NCBI RefSeq assembly: GCF_013385985.1
Contig: NZ_JACAOY010000004.1
Span: 219,580 to 283,579 of the forward strand
Length of the DNA stretch: 64,000 bases
Direction of reading: 5' to 3'
Source: Pseudomonas sp. B6002
GTDB taxonomy: Bacteria; Pseudomonadota; Gammaproteobacteria; Pseudomonadales; Pseudomonadaceae
Shown: positions 8,574-16,462 of the stretch, piece after piece
Layout of the letters: the number at the start of each line of letters is the position of its first letter
Numbering within the stretch: position 1 is the first letter of the stretch
Made by a program: the position numbers and the translations under genes
Notes under the pieces: model-generated
Seen by the model: only the letters and a program-made list of their open reading frames with translations
What the model was told of the DNA's origin: nothing
Databases searched by the model: none

Positions 8574-9194
8574 ATGAAAGCCCTGAATGCCCTGTTCGCC
8601 ACCCTGCTGCTCACCGGGACCGGCACGGCCCTCGCCGCCTCAAGCGTGGACCTGACCGTACGTGGATTGATCACTCCGAGTGCCTGTGAGCCAAGCGTGT
8701 CCGGCGGCGGCAATGTGGATATCGGCAAGATTTCGGCCAAGGACCTCAATGCCAATACAGAAACCCCGCTGGCGGATCACACCCTGCAAGTGACCGTCAC
8801 CTGTGACGCCGCCACCTTGATGGCCATTGAGCCCAAGGACAACCGTGCAGGTTCGGCCTCGGTCACCAAAGACACCGCCTTCGGCTTGGGCCTGGTCAAT
8901 AGCAACGAAAAGCTGGGCTACTTCGAAATGACCTTGGGATCGGCGGTGGCCGATGGCGTCAATGTGGATCCCATTGCTTCGCGTGACAATGGCCTGACCT
9001 GGGCACTCCTGGTGTCCCTGATCAACAACGGCATTACCTCCATCGCCAACAGTGCCACCGTCGCGCCCGTTCCGGTCCAGTCACTGGTGGCCGATTTGAC
9101 CGTCTCGCCCTTCATTGCCCCGGCCAACGGTCTGACCCTGACCGAGGAAGTGCCAATCGACGGTTCGACGACCCTGACCGTCAAGTACCTGTAA
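8574..9194 (+). CDS. DUF1120 fimbrial subunit 4
   Basis: A 206-aa paralogue: signal peptide MKALNALFATLLLTGTGTAL, then SSVDLTVRGLITPSACEPSV, Cys partner in VTVTCDAAT and C-terminus TTLTVKYL. TAGGAG lies 9 bp before the ATG. Its last 30 residues closely resemble those of subunit 7 (IAPxNxLTLTxEVPIDGS), which suggests exchange between members. Relative order in a pilus cannot be read from sequence. Confidence 0.87.
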   Translation: MKALNALFATLLLTGTGTALAASSVDLTVRGLITPSACEPSVSGGGNVDIGKISAKDLNANTETPLADHTLQVTVTCDAATLMAIEPKDNRAGSASVTKDTAFGLGLVNSNEKLGYFEMTLGSAVADGVNVDPIASRDNGLTWALLVSLINNGITSIANSATVAPVPVQSLVADLTVSPFIAPANGLTLTEEVPIDGSTTLTVKYL

Positions 9195-9275
9195 TGGAAA
9201 ACGGGCGCAGCCTTTGCGCGCTGCGCCCAGCGCCGCACTCACGGATGTCTCTCAACACGGTTCCAACATCAGACC

Positions 9276-9902
9276 ATGAACACGCTCCCACGCTGCTTGA
9301 TGACGCTCGGTCTCTGCCTGACCGCCACCTCCGCCCTGTGTGCCTCGAAGGTCGACGTGACGTTGACCGGCAGCATCACCCCCAGCGCCTGCACGCCGGT
9401 CCTGTCGCCCAGCGGCATCGTCGACCACGGGCGGGTGCCAGCCCGCTCGCTCAACCAGTACGAGTTTACCGAGCTGCCCATGCGCACGCTGGACATGAAC
9501 GTCACCTGCAACCAGCCCGTGTTGTTCGTGCTGGTGGGTGTGGATAACCGTGCCGACTCCTCCGTGGGGCCAGGCTTCTATTACGGTCTGGGCAACAACA
9601 TCCATGCCCCGGCCGAACGCATGGGCTCGGTGGCCCTGGCCATTCGCGAAGCCGTGGGCGATGGCCAGCGCGCCATTGTGCTGGCCTCCAGCAACCGCGG
9701 CCTGACCTGGTTTCCCGAAACCAACGCCTACCCGGACAACTACATGGGCTTTGCGCACCCCGGCACCCTGGTGCCCGATCCGCACAGCGTGCTCAGCGCC
9801 AAGCTGGACATCAAAACATCGATCAACGCCGCCGCCTACCTGACCCTCGACCAAGAGGTGCCGTTGGACGGCTCCATCGTGCTAGACCTGAGGTATCTGT
9901 AG
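9276..9902 (+). CDS. DUF1120 fimbrial subunit 5
   Basis: A 208-aa paralogue: signal peptide ending ALCAS, then KVDVTLTGSITPSACTPVLS, Cys partner in MNVTCNQPV and C-terminus IVLDLRYL. It is the most divergent in the middle (FYYGLGNNIHAPAERMG) but keeps DNRADS, SSNRGLTW and the penultimate Tyr. It is the last subunit before the chaperone gene, which starts 2 bp after its stop. Confidence 0.85.
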   Translation: MNTLPRCLMTLGLCLTATSALCASKVDVTLTGSITPSACTPVLSPSGIVDHGRVPARSLNQYEFTELPMRTLDMNVTCNQPVLFVLVGVDNRADSSVGPGFYYGLGNNIHAPAERMGSVALAIREAVGDGQRAIVLASSNRGLTWFPETNAYPDNYMGFAHPGTLVPDPHSVLSAKLDIKTSINAAAYLTLDQEVPLDGSIVLDLRYL

Positions 9903-9904
9903 TC

Positions 9905-10654
9905 ATGCTCCCTTTCCCTTGCGTTGCCAAAACAATTACACGGGTGTTCAACCTGGTTCGCTATGCCTCCCTCTACCTCGCCGCGCTGGCGCTGACGTTG
10001 TGGGGCCCCACCCTTGTGCTCGCCGACGGCATGGTGCCGGACACTTCGGTGGTGATCGTCAATGAGGCCGATGGCGAAGCCTCGGTGTCGGTAACCAACA
10101 CTGACGCCAAGCTTGCCCTGCTGCACGTCACCCTCGAAGACATTCCCGAAGACCCGGCGCCCCTGCTGTTTGTCACGCCACCGCTCACACGGGTCGAGCC
10201 GTCCAAGAGCCAGTTGATCCGCTTCATCCTGCAATCTGCCACGCCACTGACCACCCAGCGCTTGAAACGGGTGATCTTCGAAGGCATGCCCCAGGGCCGC
10301 GCCGAAGGCCAGGCCGGGCATGCGCGAGTGGGCGTGACGGTGCGCCAGAACCTGCCGGTGATTCTGCACCCCAAGGGGCTCGCACCAAATCGCACGCCCT
10401 GGACCGGCTTGGTCTGGAGCCTGAAGAACCAGCAACTGAGTGTGAATAACCCGACGCCCTACGTGGTCCGCCTGGCTCAGGAATTGACCTTGCTGCCCGG
10501 CAAAGGCTCAGCCTTGCTGCCACGCACCTACGTGCTACCCGGCGAGACCTTGAGCGTGGCCGCCAGCCAGGCCCAGGCCAGCACCGTGCAGATACAACCG
10601 GCCACCGTCTACGGATTTGCGGTCGCGCCTTACGAAGCACCGATCACCCTTTGA
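9905..10654 (+). CDS. PapD-type periplasmic fimbrial chaperone
   Basis: A 249-aa chaperone with a long signal segment (to about 41) and two immunoglobulin-like domains. The first domain shows VTNTDAKLALLHVTLEDI and FVTPPLTRVEPSKSQLIRFI, the hallmark of PapD-family pilus chaperones; the second starts near KGLAPNRTPW. It should hold DUF1120 subunits by donor-strand complementation and hand them to the usher. The strand that reads like KIKLFYRP in PapD here reads VRQNLPVILHP, so the usual anchoring Lys is not obvious. It starts 2 bp after subunit 5. Confidence 0.9.
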   Translation: MLPFPCVAKTITRVFNLVRYASLYLAALALTLWGPTLVLADGMVPDTSVVIVNEADGEASVSVTNTDAKLALLHVTLEDIPEDPAPLLFVTPPLTRVEPSKSQLIRFILQSATPLTTQRLKRVIFEGMPQGRAEGQAGHARVGVTVRQNLPVILHPKGLAPNRTPWTGLVWSLKNQQLSVNNPTPYVVRLAQELTLLPGKGSALLPRTYVLPGETLSVAASQAQASTVQIQPATVYGFAVAPYEAPITL

Positions 10655-10737
10655 TCGCAGCGCCGGCGGGCCGAATGCCGGCGCCCTGATAACGAAGTGG
10701 CCTCTCATTGAAGGCCGCCGGGAGCTCTCCCGCCACG

Positions 10738-13227
10738 ATGGAATGGCGCGGGCCAGACTCCATTACTCGAGTACGACTTGTGAGCACAGTTATGACTGAT
10801 CGCGACGGCGAAGCCGTGCCTGGTGTTTCATCACCCCGGGCGCGCCAATGGCTGGCGGGCGTTGCGCTGAGCCTGGGCACCGTGCTGCCAACGGCTGCCT
10901 CCCTGGCCGATGAAGGCGCCGGCTCATTTGATCCACAAACCCTGGCCCAACGGGGCATTGACCCGCAATTGGCCAACCTGTTGCTGGAAGCCCCGCGCTT
11001 CCCGGCCGGGCGCCACGCCCTGAACCTCACCGTGAACGGCCAGCGACGTGGGCGGGTGGACATGCTGTTCAACGGGCAAGGCGCGTTGTGTTTCAACCAG
11101 GCCCTACTGGATGCAGGCCACTTGCGCGTACCGGCCGACGATGGCGAATGCCATGCCTTTCTCGAGGCCTACCCGCAGACCTTGATCGAGCAGGATCCCG
11201 CCACCCTCAGCCTGTCGCTGGTCGTGCCCACCGATGCGCTGCGTCCGACCGTGCGCGATGTGTCCGGCTACCAGACCGGCGGGTTCGCCGGGCTGCTCAA
11301 CTATGACCTGAGCGGCCTGTACAACGAATTCGGCGACGACACTAGCCGTTTCGGCTCGGCCAACACCGAGGTCGGTTTCAACGCCGGCGACTGGATCGTG
11401 CGCAGTCGCCAGGTACGCACCTGGCAAGACAAGGTGTCGCGCACCACCCACCTGGACGCCTACGCCCAGCGCACCTTTGCCGAACAGCAAGCAGTGTTCC
11501 AGGCCGGGCAGATCAACCTGTACAACCCGGTATTGGCCGGCGCACAGATCACCGGGGCGCAGGTGCTCACCGAGACGGCCCTGCAGGACCAGAACCAGGG
11601 CGCCACCATCACCGGCATCGCCAACAGCCCGGCCCAGGTGGAGATCCGTCAGAACGGCACGTTGATTCATTCCACCGTGGTGCCGGCGGGGCCGTTCTCC
11701 CTCACCGATGTACGACGCTTGAACAGCCGTTCCGACGTGGAAGTCACGGTCAAGGAAAGCAGCGGCGAGGAACGTCGCTTCACCGTGCCTGCCGCCATGC
11801 TTGGCCTGGGCTTGCCTGCGCCGGGTTACTCGGTGGCCGCGGGACGCGTGCGCAAGCTCGGTGCCGGTGAAGGCGCCGAACCCTGGGTGGTCAGTGGTGG
11901 CTGGAGCGGAACGTTGCACCCGCAAGTCAGTGTGGGTGCCGGCGCGCTCGGCGCCGAAGACTATCGTGCGGTGGGCGCAAACATTGGCTGGCTGCCCTGG
12001 CAGGACAGCCAGCTCCAACTGTCCAGTCAAATCGCCCAGGCCACGCGCAATGGCAACGAACGGGGTGTACAAACCGATCTGTCGTGGTCGCAACGCCTGT
12101 CCGAACGTTGGGCAATCACCACGGCGGGCTCCTGGCGCACCCTGGGTTATCGCGACCTGGAAGACTCCACCTACCTCACCGAAACCCGCGAGCAACGCCA
12201 GTCGCGCTACCGCGACCAACAGAGCGCGACCGCATCCTGGTCACACCCGATGCTCGGCGCATTCAGCGCCGGCATCTCGCGCTCATCCTCGTTTACCGGT
12301 GAGAGCAGCAGCCGCGCGCTGGCATCGTGGGGCACCAGCTTTGGGCGTGTTTCGGTGTCCGCCAGCGCCGAGTGGCAAGTGGGCGGCCGCCAGCAGAGCG
12401 ATGACAGTGTGTACCTGAACATCAGCGTGCCCCTGGGCGAAAGCCGCCGCGGTCGTGCCTGGGCGCGCAATGCCGGAGGCGATCACCGCATCGGGGCCGG
12501 GGTCAGCGAACAGATCAACGACCAGTTGAGCTACCAGGCAAGCGTTGAACGCGACAGCCGTGACCGTGAGGTGGAGTCATCCATCGGTGTCTCGACGCTG
12601 CCGTATTACAGCCAGTTGGACTTCAACTACACCCGCAACAATCAGGAACGTTCCAGCTATCAAGGTGGCGCACGCGGTGGCGTGGTGTTGCACGGCGATG
12701 GGCTGACTTTTTCGCCCTACCCGGTGCGCGAGACCTTTGCGCTGATGTCGGTGGGCGACATGGCCGGCATCAAGGTCAGCACCCCCAGTGGCCCGGTGTG
12801 GACCGACTGGCAAGGCCAGGCCGTGGTGCCGCAACTCAGCCCCTATGGGCGCAGCCCGGTGGAAGTGCAAACCCGCTCGTTGCCGCGCAACGCCGACATC
12901 AGCAATGGCTTGGCAGTGCTGTCGGCCGGGCGTGGCGCCGTAGACAACGTCGAGTTCGGCGTGGCGCTCACACGCCGGGCCCTGTTGAGCGTAACCGACG
13001 CCAACGGCCAGCCTCTCCCCCGCGGCGCCGCCGTCAGCACCGCCAACGGTGAGTTCGTAACCCTGGTTCAGGACGGCAGCCAGGTGTTCTTGCCGGACGT
13101 ATTGGACCGCCGCGAATTGTGGGTCAGCGCCCCTGGTCAACCCCGCTGCCGCCTGGACTTCGAGCTGCCCGAACGGGGCGATCCCGAGGTGTATTACGAA
13201 ACCGCACCGGCACGGTGCCAACCATGA
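10738..13227 (+). CDS. FimD/PapC-type outer-membrane usher
   Basis: An 829-aa usher that forms the secretion and assembly pore for the fimbria. An N-terminal domain (FDPQTLAQRGIDPQLANLLL onward) recruits chaperone-subunit pairs, followed by a 24-strand-type barrel with plug (FNAGDWIVRSRQVRTWQDK, GAQVLTETALQDQNQGATIT) and C-terminal domains with a Cys-containing end (PRCRLDFELPERGDPEVYY). Length fits the family (800-870 aa). The start is uncertain: ATG at 10738, GTG at 10780 and ATG at 10792 are all possible and none has a strong ribosome site. The stop overlaps a possible start of the next gene. Confidence 0.92.
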   Translation: MEWRGPDSITRVRLVSTVMTDRDGEAVPGVSSPRARQWLAGVALSLGTVLPTAASLADEGAGSFDPQTLAQRGIDPQLANLLLEAPRFPAGRHALNLTVNGQRRGRVDMLFNGQGALCFNQALLDAGHLRVPADDGECHAFLEAYPQTLIEQDPATLSLSLVVPTDALRPTVRDVSGYQTGGFAGLLNYDLSGLYNEFGDDTSRFGSANTEVGFNAGDWIVRSRQVRTWQDKVSRTTHLDAYAQRTFAEQQAVFQAGQINLYNPVLAGAQITGAQVLTETALQDQNQGATITGIANSPAQVEIRQNGTLIHSTVVPAGPFSLTDVRRLNSRSDVEVTVKESSGEERRFTVPAAMLGLGLPAPGYSVAAGRVRKLGAGEGAEPWVVSGGWSGTLHPQVSVGAGALGAEDYRAVGANIGWLPWQDSQLQLSSQIAQATRNGNERGVQTDLSWSQRLSERWAITTAGSWRTLGYRDLEDSTYLTETREQRQSRYRDQQSATASWSHPMLGAFSAGISRSSSFTGESSSRALASWGTSFGRVSVSASAEWQVGGRQQSDDSVYLNISVPLGESRRGRAWARNAGGDHRIGAGVSEQINDQLSYQASVERDSRDREVESSIGVSTLPYYSQLDFNYTRNNQERSSYQGGARGGVVLHGDGLTFSPYPVRETFALMSVGDMAGIKVSTPSGPVWTDWQGQAVVPQLSPYGRSPVEVQTRSLPRNADISNGLAVLSAGRGAVDNVEFGVALTRRALLSVTDANGQPLPRGAAVSTANGEFVTLVQDGSQVFLPDVLDRRELWVSAPGQPRCRLDFELPERGDPEVYYETAPARCQP

Positions 13228-13238
13228 GGAACTTAACC

Positions 13239-14366
13239 ATGGGCCTGAAACCTGCCTTGTTGTCCGCCAGCCTGTTGCTGGGCGCTAACGCCTGGGGCAT
13301 GGAAGAGTGCCAGTTGAACCTGAGCGAAACCGCCGTGGATTTCGGCCTGGTGAACCGGGCGGTGTCGCCGGTAGCCGTGGCCGAGCACCTGCTGGGCGAA
13401 CGGCGCCTGAGCCTGACGCTGAACTGCCCCACGCCCACTGACTTGAGCCTGTTCTATCGCGGGCTGGCAGCCGGCACCGAGCGCTTCCAATTCACCCGCC
13501 GTGGCAGCTACAGCCTGCGGGCGAGCGACGCACTGCTCGACGGCCAGCCCGTGGAGTTGGGCCTGGTGCCCGGCAGCGGCCAGCCGCCGGTGAGCAGCGC
13601 CGCAGCCCTGCGCTGGCGTCCTGAACACGGCATCGTGCCGATGCGTGCCGGCGTGCCGGTCAGCGGGCGCAGCTTGTCGTTGCAACTGGAGGTCAGCGCC
13701 TGGGCCAGTCAAGACGCCCTGCGCGTCAGCGATACCGTCACCTGGGACACCAGCGGCGTCGTCGATGCCCTCCACACGGGACGCTCGCGGGAGTTGCGCC
13801 TGCAAGCCCGCTTCGCCCCTGCGGCCTGTACGCCGAGCCTGTCCAACGGCGGCACGGTGGCCTTCGGCAAGTTATCGGTGATGGACCTGAGCGTCGACAA
13901 AGAGACGGCCCTGCCCGCACGACCACTGGTGGTCAGCGTGGCCTGCGACGCACCGACCGCGTTCAGCCTGCGCCTGCAGGACAACCGCCAAGGCTCGGCC
14001 ACCGGCCCGGGAGACGACAGCACCTACGGCCTGGGGCTCGACGCCCAACAACAGAAAATCGGCCGTTACCGGTTGGTCTTCGACCCTGCGCGCACCACCG
14101 CCGACAGTTTCCCCGGGCTCTACCGAACCGACTCCCCCACCGGCACCGCGCCCTGGAGCAGCGCGAGCGCCAACCCGCTGGCGATTGGCGCCAGCCGTTT
14201 CCTGGGGTTCAGCACCAGCGTCGGCAACACCAGCGGCCCCGTGCCGATTCAACAACTCAGCGCCACCACGAGCCTGGAAGCGGTGATCGCACCGCTGGGC
14301 ACGCTGGACCTGGGCAGCGAAGTGCGCCTCGACGGCGCCGCCACCCTCGAACTCAACTACCTCTAG
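13239..14366 (+). CDS. Two-domain DUF1120 protein, probable fimbrial tip adhesin
   Basis: A 375-aa protein: signal peptide ending ANAWG, a unique N-terminal domain (about 20-190, with Cys in EECQLNL and LTLNCPTP, presumably one disulfide) and a C-terminal DUF1120 domain (about 190-375, with AACTPSLSNGG, VSVACDAPT and end ATLELNYL). A pilin domain preceded by a separate Cys-pair domain instead of a free donor strand is the architecture of two-domain tip adhesins such as FimH. It follows the usher directly. AGGA lies 8 bp before ATG 13239; an ATG at 13224 overlapping the usher stop is the alternative start. The binding target is unknown. Confidence 0.8.
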   Translation: MGLKPALLSASLLLGANAWGMEECQLNLSETAVDFGLVNRAVSPVAVAEHLLGERRLSLTLNCPTPTDLSLFYRGLAAGTERFQFTRRGSYSLRASDALLDGQPVELGLVPGSGQPPVSSAAALRWRPEHGIVPMRAGVPVSGRSLSLQLEVSAWASQDALRVSDTVTWDTSGVVDALHTGRSRELRLQARFAPAACTPSLSNGGTVAFGKLSVMDLSVDKETALPARPLVVSVACDAPTAFSLRLQDNRQGSATGPGDDSTYGLGLDAQQQKIGRYRLVFDPARTTADSFPGLYRTDSPTGTAPWSSASANPLAIGASRFLGFSTSVGNTSGPVPIQQLSATTSLEAVIAPLGTLDLGSEVRLDGAATLELNYL

Positions 14367-14376
14367 GAGCCTTCCC

Positions 14377-15012
14377 ATGAAACACCTTCTGATTGCCTTG
14401 GCATTCGTATCGGGCAGCGCACACGCCGCCTCCACCGTTGACCTGGCCGTCACCGGCCTGATCACGCCCATGGCCTGCACGCCGCTGCTGTCCGGCGGTG
14501 GGCTGGTGGACTTCGGCAAGATCTCGCGCAATGACCTCAACCTCACCAACGGTACGCGCCTGCCCCACAAGTACCTGACCCTCACCGTCAACTGCAACGC
14601 ACCTGGCCGCTTCGCCCTGCGCATGCGTGACAACCGCGACGGCACGGCCCACGTCAACAGCGAGATTTTCTACGGCCTGGGCCTGGATACCAGCGGCAAC
14701 AAGATCGGCGTGTACTCGGTGAGCTTCGACCCCAGGCAGACCGTGGTCGACAACCTGGCCGTGGTGTACGGCACCGAATCCACCACCGGCGGCCTGGCCT
14801 GGCGCACCGCCAACCTCAACCCCATCGACGTGGGCTCGCGCAGCCTGCTCGGTTTCACCGATGTGGTCGGCAGCACTGCCGGCCCCTCGGCCATCCAGAC
14901 GCTGACCAGCACCCTGAAGCTGGAAGCCACGCTCAACGCCCGCCAGAACCTGGACCTCAGCGTGGAAACGCCGATGGACGGGTCGGCCACGTTGGAAGTT
15001 GTGTACCTGTAA
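14377..15012 (+). CDS. DUF1120 fimbrial subunit 6
   Basis: A 211-aa paralogue: signal peptide MKHLLIALAFVSGSAHAAS, then TVDLAVTGLITPMACTPLLS, Cys partner in LTVNCNAPG and C-terminus ATLEVVYL. TAGGAG sits 8 bp before the ATG and 10 bp separate it from the adhesin-like gene. A degenerate copy of its last 110 bp lies at 15692-15805, evidence that this end of the array was tandemly duplicated. Confidence 0.87.
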   Translation: MKHLLIALAFVSGSAHAASTVDLAVTGLITPMACTPLLSGGGLVDFGKISRNDLNLTNGTRLPHKYLTLTVNCNAPGRFALRMRDNRDGTAHVNSEIFYGLGLDTSGNKIGVYSVSFDPRQTVVDNLAVVYGTESTTGGLAWRTANLNPIDVGSRSLLGFTDVVGSTAGPSAIQTLTSTLKLEATLNARQNLDLSVETPMDGSATLEVVYL

Positions 15013-15047
15013 TTCGCGTTTTTTCCCAACCCTGTAGGAGCAATACC

Positions 15048-15671
15048 ATGAGCATCACCCGTAACCTGTTGATCACCGCGCTGATGATGAGCGCAGGCCA
15101 TGTGGTCGCCGCGTCCAGCGTCGACCTGAGCGTCAAGGGGACGATCACCCCGAGTGCGTGTGAGGTCAGTGTCTCGAACGGCGGTCAATTTGACTTGGGC
15201 AAAATCGCCGCCAAGGATCTGTCCCCAGACGGCGCTACATACTTACCCGTGCTGAATGCCGAGGTGACGACCACCTGTGAGGGCGCGACGTTGATAGCGC
15301 TTGAGCCCAAGGACAATCGCGCCGGTTCGGCCCACATCAACGACGACTACTTGTTCGGGCTGGGCTTGATCAACGGTACCGAGAAACTAGGGGCCATGAC
15401 GGCCGCGCTCCGCTCTCACATCGCAGATGGCGTGGTGGCCTATTCCATCAACTCGTCGGATGGCGGTCTGACTTGGACCACAGGAGGGTTTTTCAAACCG
15501 ACAAGTAACCTTGTCTCGGTTCGTCAGGGCGCTACCACCGCTCCGGTACCGGTGCAACTCCTGGTTTCAACCCTGCGGATCGAGGCGGAAATTGCCCCGA
15601 CCAACAGCCTGACCCTGACCAATGAAGTTCCCATCGACGGCTCGATCACCCTGACCGTGCGTTACCTCTGA
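15048..15671 (+). CDS. DUF1120 fimbrial subunit 7
   Basis: A 207-aa paralogue: signal peptide MSITRNLLITALMMSAGHVV, then SSVDLSVKGTITPSACEVSV, Cys partner in TTTCEGAT and C-terminus ITLTVRYL. Its first 38 residues differ from those of subunit 8 at one position, whereas the remaining parts are much less similar. The C-terminal part instead resembles subunit 4. It therefore looks like a mosaic of a recently copied leader cassette on an older body. Confidence 0.87.
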   Translation: MSITRNLLITALMMSAGHVVAASSVDLSVKGTITPSACEVSVSNGGQFDLGKIAAKDLSPDGATYLPVLNAEVTTTCEGATLIALEPKDNRAGSAHINDDYLFGLGLINGTEKLGAMTAALRSHIADGVVAYSINSSDGGLTWTTGGFFKPTSNLVSVRQGATTAPVPVQLLVSTLRIEAEIAPTNSLTLTNEVPIDGSITLTVRYL

Positions 15672-15691
15672 CCCTTGTCGCCAATCCCCTA

Positions 15692-15805
15692 GACGCTGAC
15701 CAGCCGCCTGAAGCTGGAAGCCACACAACGCCCGACAGAACCTGGACGCTCAGCGTGGAAACGCCGATGGACGGATCGGCCACGTTGGAAGTTGTGTACC
15801 TGTAA
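15692..15805 (+). pseudogene. Fossil 3' end of a DUF1120 gene (copy of subunit 6)
   Basis: From 15692 the sequence follows the last codons of subunit 6 (14901-15012), through the region encoding the DGSATLEVVYL end and its TAA. Small insertions and deletions early in the copy (around 15725-15752) break the frame, and no start or body precedes it. Downstream, the copy continues into the same 35-bp spacer, ribosome site and leader that precede subunit 7. It is the scar of a tandem duplication whose gene body was lost or replaced. Confidence 0.85.
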
Positions 15806-15840
15806 TTCGCGTTTTTTCCCAACCCTGTAGGAGCAATACC

Positions 15841-16461
15841 ATGAGCATCACCCGTAACCTGTTGATCACCGCGCTGATGATGAGCGCAGGCCATGTGTCC
15901 GCCGCGTCCAGCGTCGACCTGAGCGTCAAAGGCACAATCACCCCAAGCGCCTGTACACCCACACTGGGTAACGGCGGGGTCATTGATATCGGCAAGATCT
16001 CCACAAAGGAGCTCAATGCTGACAGGGCGACTCATATTCCCACCCCCCTCATCAAACTGACCGTCACCTGCGATGCCGCGACACTGATGGCAGTCTCGGG
16101 CAAAGACAATCGGGCAGGTACCCACTTCGAAGAGGACAACCCGTACGACTTCGGCCTGGGATTGATCAATGGCACCGAAAAATTGGGCGGTATTGAGTTG
16201 CGTGTGGATAACCCCATTGCCGATGGCGTGGCAGTACGCACAATCGCGTCCGACGACGGTGGACCCTGGTATGGGGGGCGGGTCCTTGCAACCACTACAT
16301 TGATCTCGGTCGCAAACACCGGCAGCCTGGCCCCAATCCCGGTGCAAGTGCTGAGTGCCGACATGTCGTCCTATCTGAGTATTGCACCCACTAAAAATCT
16401 GACCCTTGATAAAGAGGTCGCAATCGACGGCTCCGCAACAATCACCGTGAACTACCTGTAA
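15841..16461 (+). CDS. DUF1120 fimbrial subunit 8
   Basis: A 206-aa paralogue: signal peptide as in subunit 7, then SSVDLSVKGTITPSACTPTL, Cys partner in LTVTCDAAT and C-terminus ATITVNYL. The upstream spacer, TAGGAG site and the first 38 codons are almost identical to those of subunit 7, then the proteins diverge. It is the last gene of the fimbrial array and converges on the MFS gene with a single base between the stops. Confidence 0.87.
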   Translation: MSITRNLLITALMMSAGHVSAASSVDLSVKGTITPSACTPTLGNGGVIDIGKISTKELNADRATHIPTPLIKLTVTCDAATLMAVSGKDNRAGTHFEEDNPYDFGLGLINGTEKLGGIELRVDNPIADGVAVRTIASDDGGPWYGGRVLATTTLISVANTGSLAPIPVQVLSADMSSYLSIAPTKNLTLDKEVAIDGSATITVNYL

Positions 16462-16462
16462 A

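Noticed and set aside
14377-16461. Phage or transposon insertion as the cause of the repeat in the fimbrial array
   Set aside because: No transposase, terminal inverted repeats or target-site duplication is visible; the copy starts and ends within DUF1120 genes, which fits unequal recombination.
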